A stretch of DNA of 64,000 nucleotides from Euptelea pleiosperma (GCA_035048495.1 CM068548.1:17133188-17197187), one strand, 5' to 3'; shown: positions 12,801 through 24,113, counted from the stretch's first letter. Translations and numbers: made by a program. Notes: generated from the sequence alone by a model not told the origin.

Positions 12801-15689
12801 CCATCAATTGGACTGTCCAGATTGACATGATCAAATTACCCATCTCTAAACATAAAATCTACACAACTGGTGACATGAACCAGAGAAGAAAAAAAAATAC
12901 CATTAAACAAGTGAAAATCCAAAAGATCAGCCAGTTACAAGGAAGCAAGAGCAAACTCAAAAAGCTAATCCGATCTATAACAGCAAGATTAGCACTGCAA
13001 GAGCACGACCAAAGGGAACATTCCTGCAAACTACAGGGTGTACCTAGAAACACAAACAACTAAAAGGACACAAATTGTCAAAAGATGATCCAACTTCTTA
13101 GGCAACTGTGCAGCTTAATCTATGCAAGTATGGAAACTATTCAGCATGAGCCCAAAAATAATATAATGTGTGCGTGTGAGTAATACATCTGCACATAGTC
13201 ATGTAAGCAAACGTTGCATTCACGTGTATATACACACACATTCGTGAGCATGTATAGATCTACATGCTTATACAGGGCGTGTCTAAAGATGTGTGATTTT
13301 CTTCAAGCAAACCGCAAAAGCCAATATTAGAAAATTCGAAAGAAGAGCAGTCGCAAAAAGAACTACTGGAAATTTTGTAACTTGGGAGACATCAAATATT
13401 CAAAGTTGACAATTAACTAACATTCAGAACAATATATTTGAGATGAATGTGGTTTACAATGAATGGTACATACCCACAACATGACTACTCCATTGTGAGG
13501 GGCTCAAAACTAAGTCTGAGCCTGCAAATGGCGGAACACCAGCTCCACTACCATTTGTCACTAAGCTAGGCCTATAAGTGGGATCCATCTGCATCATCAA
13601 GTCATACAAGAGTAAATGTAATGGGAGGCGGACAATAGAACAATGAAAAATACATCAATTTAAGTAGATAATAATAGTCTTCTCATATCCAAACAAAGAT
13701 TGTTTCACAATGTAACTAGTCTCGTTCAATAAACCTTTCTTTACTTGTGAAAGAAAAATTATTAGCTTATCAAAGTGGAAACTACTTGCATTGAGGTTGT
13801 GACCGGTCCCCATATGCTTTCGCAGATAAGGAAACATTAAAAAGATTAAAAAAAAAATTGTGATGATCAAAGGCAGGTGACAAAGCTGACAACATTCTAT
13901 ATTGCAGATATCTCTTAAGTTAATCAACAACATCGTTACTTCTACACCTAAAATCACAAAGTACAAATAAAAAGATGAATTGCAATCCTGACAGCGGAAA
14001 TTGCAGAATTTCAGTTCTCACAAGGAATAAGGAAGAACACAAATTCATGGGCTTTCCTCTATTTGTTCCACACAAATTCGAGAAAATGTAGGTGGCAGCA
14101 TTTGAGTGAAATTGGAGTTCCGTTTCCACTATACGATACCAGCATCAGAGTTCTATAGGTGAGCCTACTGACCATTCACACAAAAAAGACAGCTCACATG
14201 GCTGATATCAGCCCATGTGGCTGATATGTGATTGGCTAATTAGCCACCAGAGACCATACAATATTCATGCATGTCTACAACATGAAACCGTAAACAGAAA
14301 CTCGTCAAAGAAAGATGAAATCATAAGGTCACAACATAAAACAAGCACTGAAACCCACAATCTTCTCCCACATACTGAAAAAAAAACTTCTTTTTTTCGA
14401 AACAGATGACTAAGATGCAGATCTTATTTCCAGTTATATCAAATGGCTTTGAATACATAGACATTGCTAGATAACTCCTTAGAAATAAAATATTGTTTGA
14501 CCGGAATCTGAGAATATTATAGCACCATAACAAAAATATGAATCCTCTTTCTGCGTTTTCCTCTCTATTTGTTCCACACAACTTCATGAAAATGTAGATG
14601 GCAGCATTTGAGTGAAATTGGAGTTCCATTTCCACTATACGATACCAGCATCAGAGTACTATAGGTGAGCCTACTGACCATTCACACAAAAAAGACAGCT
14701 CACATGGCTGATATGTGATTGGCTAATTAGCCACCAGAGACCATACAATATTCATGCGTGTCTACAACATGAAACCGCAAACAGAAACTCATCAAAGAAC
14801 GATGAAATCATAAGGTCACAACATAAAACAAGCACTAAAACCCACCATATTCTCCCATATACTAAAAAAAAAACTTCTTTTTTTTCGAAACAGATGACTA
14901 AGATGCAGATCTTATTTCCAGTTATATCAATTGGCTTTGAATACATATACATTGCTAGATAACTCCTTAGAAATAAAATATTGTTTGACCGGAATCTGAG
15001 AATATTATAGCACCATCACAAAATTATGAATCCTCTTTCTGCGTTTTCCTCTCTATTTGTTCCGCACAACTTCATAAAAATGTAGGTGGCAGCATTTGAG
15101 TGAAATTGGAGTTCCATTTCCACTATAAGATACCAGCATCAGAGTACTATAGGTGAGCCTACTGACCATTCACACAAAAAAAAAGACAGCACACGTGGCT
15201 GATATGTGATTGGCTAATTGGCCACCAGAGACCATACAATATTAATGCGTGTCTACAACATGAAATCATAAACAGAAACTCATCAAAGAAAGATGAACAC
15301 ATAAGGTCACAGCATAAAACAAGCACTAAAACCCACCATCTTCTCCCACCTACTGAAAAAAAAAACTTATTTTTTTTCAAAACAAATGTCTAACTATAAA
15401 ACCTATCAACTGCACAGAGACTGAAAGCAACGGAGACTATATAATATGACTTCAAATGATGAAACAAAAGGAGATGCGTTACAAATAATCACAGATTCTA
15501 AGAAATCATAAATAAATTTCGGTGGTACAAAAGGGCTAAGTAGAATCTACTAACCAGGGGACACAGAACGAAGTCAAAGCCGCCAGAGATATTGAAATCC
15601 AAAACCTGAGGCATATCATCGTCAAATTCGGTCTCGACTCCACAGTAACGTGAGTCGCTTTTATCTCCGGCCCTTTGTCCAAGCGGCAT
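847..15689 (-). CDS. PRMT5: PRMT5, type II protein arginine methyltransferase (23 coding exons, complete)
   Basis: Makes symmetric dimethylarginine on histones and spliceosomal proteins, acting in nucleus and cytoplasm. Exons, 5' to 3': 15689-15555, 13588-13474, 12236-12127, 11340-11251, 11152-11087, 10745-10654, 10579-10504, 10389-10303, 8278-8191, 7862-7771, 7595-7560, 7348-7280, 6695-6627, 6438-6385, 6271-6197, 5411-5319, 5238-5135, 4736-4688, 4601-4515, 3055-2950, 1783-1696, 1384-1291, 930-847. All junctions are GT-AG and phase-compatible; the sum is 1959 nt, 652 residues, against about 640 in Arabidopsis. An N-terminal TIM-barrel-like part runs to about residue 310. The SAM site VVGAGRGPL is at 379-387 with VEKNPNA at 407-413. 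[15 protein letters not shown] at 451-465 carries the two catalytic Glu (452, 461). TYETFEKD has Phe343, matching the Phe that sets symmetric specificity. The C-terminal beta-barrel ends WVGL. The start is the first in-frame Met of MPLGQRAG, as in other plants. Seen: exons and motifs. Known: activity. Confidence 0.97.
2256..2626. mobile_element. Mutator-like MITE copy A, in PRMT5 intron 20
   Basis: A 371-bp non-coding element bounded by identical 9-bp direct repeats, ATGTTTAAA at 2247-2255 and 2627-2635. Inverted repeats of 38 bp (2259-2296 and 2586-2623) match exactly. Inside them come the G-box arm motif GAGCCACGTGGCA, then GACCGTATGGATGTTTGG, then a block beginning CAAACCAAAAA, mirrored in the other half. 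The 9-bp target duplication points to the Mutator superfamily. There is no transposase, so it is a non-autonomous miniature element. The perfect terminal repeats suggest a fairly recent insertion. Confidence 0.88.
3759..4208. repeat. Tandem duplication, about 237-bp unit, in PRMT5 intron 19
   Basis: Two diverged copies lie head to tail, 3759-3995 and 3996-4208. Both begin CTGATCTA and share TTTCCCATTCAGCTGTTCAA, TTATGGACCCAACAAC and CTAAATCAAAAGGGCACC. The second copy carries small deletions. A 176-codon open frame crosses both copies, but the indels differ between them and nothing in it resembles a known domain, so I treat it as non-coding. Confidence 0.85.
9838..9872 (-). mobile_element. 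35-bp LINE micro-insertion with 17-bp target duplication (PRMT5 intron 8)
   Basis: A T-run followed by GATAAGTATAAATTTTATTG lies between two copies of ACCAGTGGCCACTTTTT (9821-9837 and 9873-9889). Read on the minus strand this is a LINE 3' end, AATAAAATTTATACTTATC plus poly(A). The full LINE at 51.3-54.8 kb ends with a similar AATAAAATTTACACTTAC plus poly(A). So this is an extremely 5'-truncated LINE copy in which only the tail was inserted. Confidence 0.8.
14052..15395. repeat. 488-bp tandem repeat, about 2.75 copies, in PRMT5 intron 1
   Basis: The same segment recurs with anchors ATTTGTTCC at 14061, 14567 and 15055, so the periods are 506 and 488 bp. The first unit is longer because it holds an extra 18-bp duplication around GCTGATATCAGCCCATGTG (about 14200-14220). 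The third unit stops near 15395. Units look about 95% identical by eye. Weak open frames on the minus strand recur only because the DNA recurs. The array lies between PRMT5 exon 2 (13588) and exon 1 (15555). Confidence 0.93.
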
Positions 15690-16230
15690 CTTTGGACCAA
15701 ATCAATCTTTGGAAAATAAAAAATAATATAATGACCTGGAAACCAATTTACAACTTTACTGGGTTCTAAGACAAAAACCCTAAAATCATTCGGAAATGAG
15801 TTGTAGAAGGAGAGACTGATACATAGAAAAACTTGAAACTTCAAGGATGTTTAAGATTTGATATTGAAACTACAATGACACTTCCAGACCGAAACAAAAC
15901 AACCTGCAAATCTATCGGACGACGAACCGGAAACCTGAAGCAGAAGCTTTGAGCTAATCTTAGCTTCTTAGGGACCGAGTTTCTACGCTGCTTCGACTAA
16001 TATAGGAACAGAGATCAAGAACAAAAACCCTACTTGAATGAATCGAGGAGGAAGAAGAACAATCAGAAACGAACAAAAAAATGAAAATACATCTGATGCA
16101 TATTTCAGCTTAAAAAGCTTTGAGGGTTTTGGTAGGGTTTTTGCTAAAAATATAAGAGGAACCAGAGAACTGGAGAAGCATATAAATAAAAGCTTCCGCA
16201 CGTGTGGCGTTAGCTGCTAGGGTTTTAGGA
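15690..16230 (-). promoter_or_regulatory. PRMT5 leader/promoter region with four telo-boxes and a G-box
   Basis: Upstream of the PRMT5 ATG, the telo-box AAACCCTA or its complement TAGGGTTT occurs at 15775-15782, 16025-16032, 16133-16140 and 16218-16225. A CACGTG G-box is at 16199-16204. Telo-boxes are known in promoters and leaders of plant translation and proliferation genes, where they bind TRB-type factors. Their role here is inferred. The transcription start cannot be placed; a leader intron ending in the TTTTCCAAAG run just upstream of the ATG is possible but unproven. Confidence 0.6.
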
Positions 16231-16502
16231 TTGTTTTTGCGCGTCGTTGGAAGTTTGGAACATAATAACAGAAGGGTTGTCCAGCCAATAAAAATTACTT
16301 TTTCTTTTTTGTGTAAACCGCCAATAAAAATTACTAATGGAGACAAGGGGATCACCACGTGCGATGCACGTGCACCTTACACATGGCAGCACCTTAGAGA
16401 TCGATGACCGTATAGACATTTTCCTAGGGGGATCTACATATGAAAATTCATCTTGATTAGTCATTTTTGTCCATTGGATTAGAGTCTTTTTCATTGTTTG
16501 TT

Positions 16503-16899
16503 TTTAACCGTAGACGGGCACCCACGTCTTTCGGCTGGGCACCCCACTTGGATCCAAATACCTCTCCCTTCAGCCGGGCACCCACCCCGTCCTCTCTCTC
16601 TCTCTCTCTCCCCCCTCTCTCTCTCTCTTCAGATTTTAGCTCCCATGGCGCTAACCTGCCGTGGGGACTATGTATCCCACGGCCTAAAATTCGGAGAGAG
16701 AGAGAGATTTAGAGAGAGAAAAAGAGAGAGAGAGAGAGTGTTTAAGGTTTAGAGAGAGGGGGTAGAGTGAGAGAGAGGGGGGGGAGTTATAGTACAGAGA
16801 GAAGGAGAAGGGACGGGGTAGGTGCCCGGCTGAAGGGAGGGGTATTTGAGTCCAAGTGGGGTGCCCAACTGAAAGACGTGGGTGCCCATAGAGCGACCC
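16503..16899. mobile_element. Long-TIR GA-rich MITE, copy 1
   Basis: Left arm GACGGGCACCCACGTCTTTC...CCCACTTGGATCCAAATACC is mirrored by a right arm ending GGGTGCCCATAGAGCGACCC. The inverted arms are about 80 bp. The centre is CT- then GA-rich microsatellite (TCTCTC, GAGAGA). A second copy is at 26653-26944. No coding capacity. The short open frames here are simple-sequence artefacts. Confidence 0.82.
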
Positions 16900-17026
16900 T
16901 TTTGAGTATTATTTAGGTAGTGACAAAATGACACCACTATACAACTTGATATCATTACTATTTTAATAATGAAATATGTACGGTTAGCTTTTGGTTTTGT
17001 TTTTATGTTTAAAACATCCAAGTTGA

Positions 17027-17352
17027 TGATGGACCATATTATGATCCACGTGGAACACTCTTAGATACCACTCACTGTATAGATATTTTTACTAACCATA
17101 GTTATCTACGTATCAAAATTCACCCTGATTAGTAATTTATAGTCATTGGATTAGAGTCATTTTCATGGATTATGTTTCACCTTGTATTTCAAGAATTACG
17201 ATCAGAAGGTTAAATTAGGTTATAAATTATTAATTCGGCTCATTTTTATTACGTAAGTTCATTTAGGGATGTGTCAGACTTTCATACGGTTAGTATCCTC
17301 CGATAGTGTGCCATGTAGCATACAATGCGGGTCGATCATCAACTTCGATGAT
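17027..17352. mobile_element. Diverged member of the G-box MITE family
   Basis: Ends match as inverted repeats (CCAAGTTGATGATGGA on the left; ATCATCAACTTCGATGATGGA on the right). Inside are the family landmarks ATCCACGTGG, CTCTTAGA, an ATAGATATTT degenerate of the TATGGATGTTTGG block, and CCTGATTAGTAATTTATAG followed by CATTGGATTAGAGTC. It is much more decayed than copies A and B. Confidence 0.6.
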
Positions 17353-17754
17353 GGATCTATCATCTAATTTTTTCCAATTGATACTTTAAGTGCCACGTTA
17401 AATTAAATGTAATGATTGCTTGAACAGTTGCGTTGGAATGTGAAAATAATGAATAACCAAAGAACTCTTATCAATTAAAACAATTTCTACACCTGAAAGA
17501 AACAATGTTTGTCAATTTAATGAATTTGAGGGTAATATTAGGAATAATATATTTTTATTTTTTGTAATAAAATAGAGCATTGAAGAGTTGCAGGGCTAAT
17601 GTGTCTTTGACGCCAATAAGACCGAAGAACCCCTTCCAAAGTAAAAAAAAATCAAGAAAATGAAAACAAACAAAAGATGTGTATTTTTGGCATATTTGAG
17701 GTTTAGTGTAAGGCATGCAAGAAGGACCTTCGTCCGTTATATAGTAGAATAGAT

Positions 17755-18055
17755 GAATTTTGATATGTAAGTCTACCTCGGGATGGACAAACATCCATTC
17801 CATCAGCGTTCGTTAAGAATGTGCCACGTGGCTCATAATATAGTCCATCATCAACATGGCGTGCAAATAATTTTAAGTTTTAGTTAATTAATCATTTAAG
17901 TAAATCATGTATCCTCGACCAGAACGAACCACGTGGCACGTTCTTAGAGAACCTTGACCATATTGATGTTTGGTTCATCCTAGGTAAATGTAGATACCAA
18001 AATTCATCTTGATTAGTAATTCTTAACCATTGGATTAGTCTTTTTGAAAACAACA
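17755..18055. mobile_element. Rearranged half-elements of the G-box MITE family
   Basis: Two half-elements face each other. The left half runs GTAAGTCTACC, GGACAAACATCC, GTGCCACGTGGCTC at about 17775-17836. The right half runs CCACGTGGCACGTTCTTAGAG, CATATTGATGTTTGG, CTTGATTAGTAATTC at about 17929-18030. Similar single arms occur at about 16340-16475, 18843-18885 and 19035-19150. I see no coding sequence anywhere in 16230-21552. Confidence 0.55.
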
Positions 18056-19370
18056 CACTTAGTGCGTCTTTTTCTAGAATTAAAAAAATAAGGTTAAGCT
18101 AGTCAGAGGCACTGAACATTCAAAATATTTTGGTATTTAGCCCTTTCAAATGGCGTTGGACCTTTTTAGAAAAATAATATAAGTTTTTTTTTTAAATAAT
18201 CTAAGTTAATTTTGTAATTTTTATTTATTTTTGTCAAAGATAAGTAGTTGTCTTACAATTGCTCAACAAAAGAAGGACTTTCTTTGACAAATTATATCCA
18301 CAATGGATTGTATTCGTTGCATAATCCATTGCAGAAGGTATTGAGTTTGATTAAATCCTTTACAATTGTGCCCTTTTAGTGATGTATTAGATCCAAGTGT
18401 CGAACAAAAACGATCCGCCATGCGTGTTGTTAAACTACCCGCCTAGTATATCATTATTTAAAATGTAATTATTTAAATAAAAAAACAAACCGACTTCAAT
18501 GATCTGCGAGCTGACAGCAGTTGTATATATGTGACTACGTCTCTTGTCGGGAGAAGGGTTAAAGAGAGGATTGAGGAAGACGAACATGGAATTTGTTTTT
18601 AATTTTGTTGTTTGAAGATAATGGCATAATGGGTATTATAAAATATTTATATGGATATATTAGATATTTTACAAATGAATCTTAGAATCTTTTCCATCGA
18701 CAATAAGTGATTTGTCACTTAAAGAATATAACCGGGAATCGGGGATCACTTAAAAAATCACTTAGTTTAAGTGAAATTTCTAATTCTAACACTCGAGTTT
18801 TATCAAATAGTATGAATTTTTCAAAATCACAAAAAATAAGTGATTTCTAAGAGTGTGCCACGTGGCTCATAATATGGTCCATTATATGTTTGCAAAAAAA
18901 TCAAAAACAAATGTACGTACATACTCCTGTTATTTTAAGAGTAATGACCACATGGTCCAAGGGCCATGGACATTATGGTATTGTTGTTTTGTCATTGGCC
19001 AAATATGTTCAGAATCGATGGTTGAAAACAAATCATGAAAAGAGTAATCCAATGGATAGAAATTAGTAATCGGGATAAACTTTTGTATGTAGCTCCACCT
19101 AGGGACGGGCCTGTACAGCGTACAGTGAGTGATCTCTAAGCATTTTCCATTTGGAAGGTGCAGTGCATCGCATGTGGTGTACCCCTAGTACATAAGAAGA
19201 AAGAGGTTTTGTTTCTTGTTGGCTTCAATCAAATGTCGAGGATGCTGGTTGGCAACGCTCCATGTGTCACTCAACGATTGGGGTGGAGAAGATGCGGGTG
19301 AGACAAAAGGTTTATTTATTTATTTATTTTTTCGGGCAAGTGCCGAATTGATGGCCATAAAGGAAAAATA

Positions 19371-19756
19371 TGTAACAAGGTATGCCTGAAACTGTTCATT
19401 TGCGGAAGCGGCATTTTTGGTAGTCACCGCTGCCATCGGGGCCCACTGACCCGCTTGGATGTTTATCTCACCCCTTGGTGGATATACATACCAAAAATCA
19501 CCTTGATTGGAAATCTATAACCATTAGATTTTAACACTTTTTAGCACCATTTAAGGTGTTCTTATAGCCGTTGAATACAACCATCATTTGAGTACTAAAA
19601 CCAACGGCTAAAAGTCATTAAACAAGCTGATTTTTTGTATGAATGTCTATTAAAGGGTGGGCTAAACATCCATGCGGTCAGTGGGCGCAGATGGCAGTGG
19701 TGACTACCAAAAATGCCGCTTCCGCAAATGAAAAGATCTCAGGTATACCTTGTTAC
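19371..19756. mobile_element. MITE with about 90-bp inverted repeats
   Basis: Left arm TGTAACAAGGTATGCCTGAA...GCGGAAGCGGCATTTTTGG is mirrored by a right arm ending in AGGTATACCTTGTTACA. The interior shares the CATGCGGTCAGTGG and GGATGTTTA-type blocks of the G-box family, but the termini are different and the G-box is missing. It may be a hybrid or a related subfamily. No clear target duplication was seen. Confidence 0.78.
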
Positions 19757-20132
19757 ATCACGACCCCATGGAGATTTAATGCAATGGCTCCCGTGACCGT
19801 GACGGCCCAACTGATGCGATTCACCACTGCTTCATGAGGTAGTAGACTTTTTTAGCACAAGATAAGATGGATGGGAACATAGCTAAGAACTCATTGGCTG
19901 TGTTTGTGTGATTTGCAATCCGATTGTGAGAGAAGTTTTACTCATAAAAGTGTGTCAACTTCCATACTTAAGAGATGGTCATCCCGAGGAAAATATCATT
20001 TTCCAAAATCCAAATTACAAAGATTAATCAATAGTAACCATTCGATCTATGAACTATTTAGCCTTTACAACAAATTTAACCATCCCTTTTTCTTTTAATC
20101 CTTTTTTTATTATTAAAAAAAGGTCTCTATTC

Positions 20133-20815
20133 GGGAAAAATTACCTCCAGGGCCATAAGTTTAAACTTACGGCCCAAAGCAACCACCTCTTCCTTATTGG
20201 GTTCAAAAAGTGTTATTTTTTCCCTACTTTACTCTCATAGGTAGGTAGAGACAAGCTTAGTGGACTTTAATAAAAAAACAAAAAGGAGAAAAGAAAAGGA
20301 AAGTAACTAAAGAATTGGATCTCTGTACCTACATAACGCTGTAATGCTCAAATTTATATGGTTAAAATCACCTCATGAAAATAACTTCAATCCAATGCTT
20401 AGAAATCACTGGTCAGGTTTATTTTTGGTTTGTAGGTCCACCTAGGCATTGGCCAAACATCCATACGGTCAGCGTCCACTAAGAGCATGACACATGGCTC
20501 GTATTGTGGGTTATAATCAGCTTCACCCACAGCCCGGTGTACTACCAATTACTTTTGCAAAAGGAGTAGTACTAAATTACCCTAATAAAAAAAAGGATAA
20601 ATACCTACCTACGAGGGTAAAGTAGGAATAAAGTTTTAGAAGTTGCTCAAAAAAGGCTGATTGGGGTTTTAAATCCAAATTTCTAAAACGGCAGTCTTTT
20701 TTGGATCCAATAATAAAGAGGTGCTAAAAATGCAGCCCTTTTTGGACCCAATAACAAAGAGGTGGTTGCTTTGGGCCGTAAGTTTAAACTTAGGGCCCAA
20801 GAGGCAATTTTCCCC
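20133..20815. mobile_element. Long-TIR MITE with a nested G-box-family half element
   Basis: Inverted arms begin GGGAAAAATTACCTCCAGGG (left) and end GGGCCCAAGAGGCAATTTTCCCC (right). They share GGCCGTAAGTTTAAACTTA-type and CAAAGCAACCACCTCTT blocks, and deeper a CCTACTTTAC...AGGTAGGTA block. Between the arms, 20313-20515 is the right half of the G-box family (TCTGTACCT, CATGAAAATAA, TGGTTTGTAGGTCCACCTAGG, CATACGGTCAG), which I take as a later insertion. Confidence 0.8.
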
Positions 20816-21552
20816 ATATTGAAATGTTTATCTGAGCACGGCTAATAAGCTGTCCAGAGCTTCAAATGCTAACGGTGTGGTATGAACAGTGGGCTGAGAG
20901 TGCACTTCATTACTCCTTGTGTGCTCTAAATATGGTTGGTGGATAAGAGCAGTGATATAGGGTTTGTTTGGTTACAAAAACTAACATTAGCACTAATATA
21001 TTTTCACATCCAAACACACCCCCAGTGCTTGGCATAAACCCCAAATGTTAGATCATGATCATAGTTCAATTCCAAGAAAATTTATGAAGCGCATGTGCCC
21101 AATGATCACACGCCACATATACCTATTCTTACTCTTTAAAACCAAAGTCTAAACGATGGGTATATGTGGTGCGCAATCATTGGGCGCATGATCGCTGCTT
21201 AAAAAATCCCCGGCTTCATAAAGTTTCTCTTCAATTCCAAGCTTATCTGAACCTACCATAAGATCTCAAAGATGAGAGAGAACATAAGAGAAGCAGAAAG
21301 ATCCAACTATATTTACAGTATAGATGAAATGGAAGAGCTAAATCCAAACGATGCATAAGAGGCACAGACATCCTTGGTAAAGGTCCAACAGAAGACATAA
21401 AAATATGAGGGAAGCAAGCGGATCCTAGCAACTTTTTATAATATATATAGGTGAAATGGAAGAGTAAAACCCCATTAGAGATAGGCTAACAAGAGCCAGA
21501 GCAGTGCAAGCCTTCTGTTTTTTTTTTTCTTCTTCTTTTCTTTCACAGCATC

Positions 21553-24113
21553 TTATACTTTGCCTCTTACATTTGCATCATAGTCAGCTGCAAGGACCTG
21601 ACCATATTCACCCTTAGGATCCTCATGCTCTAGGTAGTCAGCTCTGGCATTGAGTGTCAACATTTGGCAGATCAACCAGAAGAGGCATGCATCAAGGGCC
21701 AGAAAGGCAGCTCCACCAAAGAGCCCGGTCTTGGCCGTGGGGCATCCATAGTCAAGGACGTGATGCACGTTGTTGACGCGGTGAAGGGCTTCGGTGATTG
21801 TTGCCCAAAGCATCAACACTCCTCCTAGCACAGACACAGCCCTGATTTCACAAGTACACAGCAGCATTTCAGAGAGTAAGAACCGCATACAAAAAAGCTA
21901 TAATATATATAATACAAACAAACCAAAAGAGCTATCATAGCATTAGCCTGAGACCGCTTAACCCCAATATACGCATGGCTCATTCTATGTCCATTTGAGG
22001 TCATTCAGGTTCTCAATGAGATCCCATTGCAAACTAGTCTTTTAAAAGGAGTCTTGAGAGACCCCCGAAATGCCTCAAGGCTGATTAAAAAAGCTTAAAA
22101 GCTTGTGAGGCATGTGCTAAGCCTCACATACTTTACACCCTTTTTAAGGCCTTGTCTCAGAGGCTTGCGTCTCACATGCATATGCAGATGGAGGTAACTG
22201 TACCTTAAAAAATTCAATTTATTTCCTCTTTTTTTATGTTTTTCTCTAAATCATAAATAAATAATAATAAAGCGCAAAACATTTCTTTCCACATATGAAA
22301 TAGATTACTGTTAATTTTTTTTTAACAAATTTACCTAAATTTATATATTTTTTTGAATTATTACACTTGTTGAATTCTTTGGTGCATTTGACAAAGTCAA
22401 GGCCCAACATGAGAGCATCCATAATTTTGTTGAGATTCTAAAAGCAGCTGTTTGATTTGGTGACGTCCCATCCAGACCAGATTGATGGGCATATTCAATT
22501 AAAGTACTGAACCAATGTAAAATGGATGATGACGGAAAAAAAAAATGCTCAAATCTTAACCAGTAAATACTTGTAGTGAAACAACTAGGTAAGATTGATG
22601 ATAGTTATTAGCTATGAAACAATAATACAGACACGCGTGTTGACATGGCACCTTTAAGAAGCATGACATGCAGACACATCCTTACATAGGTATGTAGTAT
22701 TTTAACTAGAAAGTTTTTTTTAATAAAAATAAGGAAAGAAAATATGAAAAGTAAAAGAAAAAATTATAAGCCATAGAGCTATCCAATAGCATATTAAATA
22801 TAAGGAGATTTATAACAGGGAAAACTATCAAAAAACTATAGCTGTGTTTAACAACTTAAAAAGGTATTGTATGGAGGATGGAATACACCAACTCTCTTTT
22901 GGAAATCAATTTTATAATTAAATTTTCTTATAAATAAAGGGTAACACGGCAGGATGTGTCCACACACATGTCCAACATGGCAAAAATCCTAAAAGTGCTG
23001 TGTCCTCGATGCGTAGTTGTAATTAAATTTTTTTAAAATAAAAGGTGACACGGCTATACGTGTCCGACACGGAAAATATCTTAAAAGTGCTCTGTCCTTG
23101 TTACTTATTTTCTTAGTCTTCAAGTTTAAAAGCAATTAATCTTAAATTCAAATTTTTACAACAAAAATGAGCAGAAATGCAATAGGATAGATTTAATATA
23201 ACAGCAAGATGGCATTGCAAAAATTCAGTGATAACAACTAGACTACCAAAAAGAATAGCAAGTATGAGAAAACAGAAAAGTATACTTACATAGCAACCAA
23301 GAAGAACACAACCAAGGTAGTGCTTTGGAACAAAGCCTGTTTTGGAACAGATTTTCCTTTGTAGGAGTAAAATATGGAAAACAACCCAAGAGCAGTGGAC
23401 AATGCAAGAGTTACAACAGATAAACTCCCCAAAGCCACAGTAGGGTCAGATGGAAATTTGCAAATAACTACATCTTTCCCAGTAATCGCAGTTCCAGATG
23501 CAGGCTGGTGGAAAACCATAGAAAGAAGAAATTAGAAAGCACTGACGAAAAACATAATTGTTACAGTCATAGCTGAAATATCTTTTACTAGAAACTTTCA
23601 CTTGTACCAAATGCCATACATACTCACGGATTGCATCTATGAGACAAGAAGCATATATTTTTTTATTTTATTTTTGCGTAGTTTAGGGAAAAACATTAGA
23701 TTCACTTTTTCTCTTGTTTTTCAAGTATACACTTAAACACTGAGAAGACCAAACAATACAAAGCATCTTGAACAACAATCAATAAATTTGATCGATAAAT
23801 ATTTACATCTCCTGATTTGTATTTATATGTAACACATGTATTCTAATCTATCTTACTTTTAATCTACTATTTAAGATTCCCAGGATGTTTAGGATACATA
23901 TATTTTGCTACAAATATCCATGAACATAGCCTGAAGCATTAAAAGTGCAGAAGCATAAATTAAAAAAGTATTGCTCGGGGAAATTCATTCAACATAAATT
24001 TCTGAATTAGTTGAAAAAATAACCTTTTTATTTTCAGCAATTATTCCAAGTATGAAGGACAGTGCGCCAAAAAACGACACAGCGAGGGAAATTGTTGCAG
24101 TCTTAAGTGCCAT
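21553..24113 (-). CDS. DUF1218 family four-helix membrane protein (3 coding exons, complete)
   Basis: Exons 24113-24024, 23504-23290 and 21841-21553 join in frame (594 nt, 197 residues). DUF1218 proteins are plant-only membrane proteins; some Arabidopsis members (MWL1 and MWL2) modify cell-wall lignin, others are uncharacterised. Which one this corresponds to is not clear. Residues 5-25 form a signal-anchor helix, followed by ENKKPASGT and the family signature GKDVVICKFPSDPTVALG at 39-56. Further hydrophobic segments are at about 53-77, 88-115 and 142-165. Cys45, Cys135, Cys154 and Cys160 are candidates for the conserved cysteines. The tail, ending NVRGKV, is polar. The start is the only Met before helix 1 and fits known members. 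Donor of intron 1 is GTTATT, slightly unusual but GT. Intron 2 (21842-23289) holds a dispersed repeat. The next entries describe the probable leader intron and upstream MITEs. Confidence 0.94.
22560..23110 (+). repeat. Dispersed repeat (ACACG-rich), copy 1, in DUF1218 intron 2
   Basis: Contains reiterated motifs such as ACACGCGTGTTGACATGGCAC, GACACGG and GTGCTGTGTCCT. A block near 22815-22885 (CTATAGCTGTGTTTAACAAC, then GTATTGTATGGAGGATGG) reappears in reverse orientation at about 29355-29420. It looks like a non-coding miniature element; ends are not resolved. Confidence 0.6.

Noticed and set aside
14321..15380. Recurrent minus-strand frames with hydrophobic and Cys-rich residues as a small protein family
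   Set aside because: They recur only because the 488-bp DNA unit is tandemly repeated; poly-A/T runs and frame shifts between units argue against coding.
14052..15395. CRISPR-like array
   Set aside because: Repeat units are 488 bp and contiguous without spacers, in a plant intron.
16110..16494. Overlapping open frames on both strands upstream of PRMT5
   Set aside because: They overlap each other and the PRMT5 leader and include MITE arms; no coding signature.
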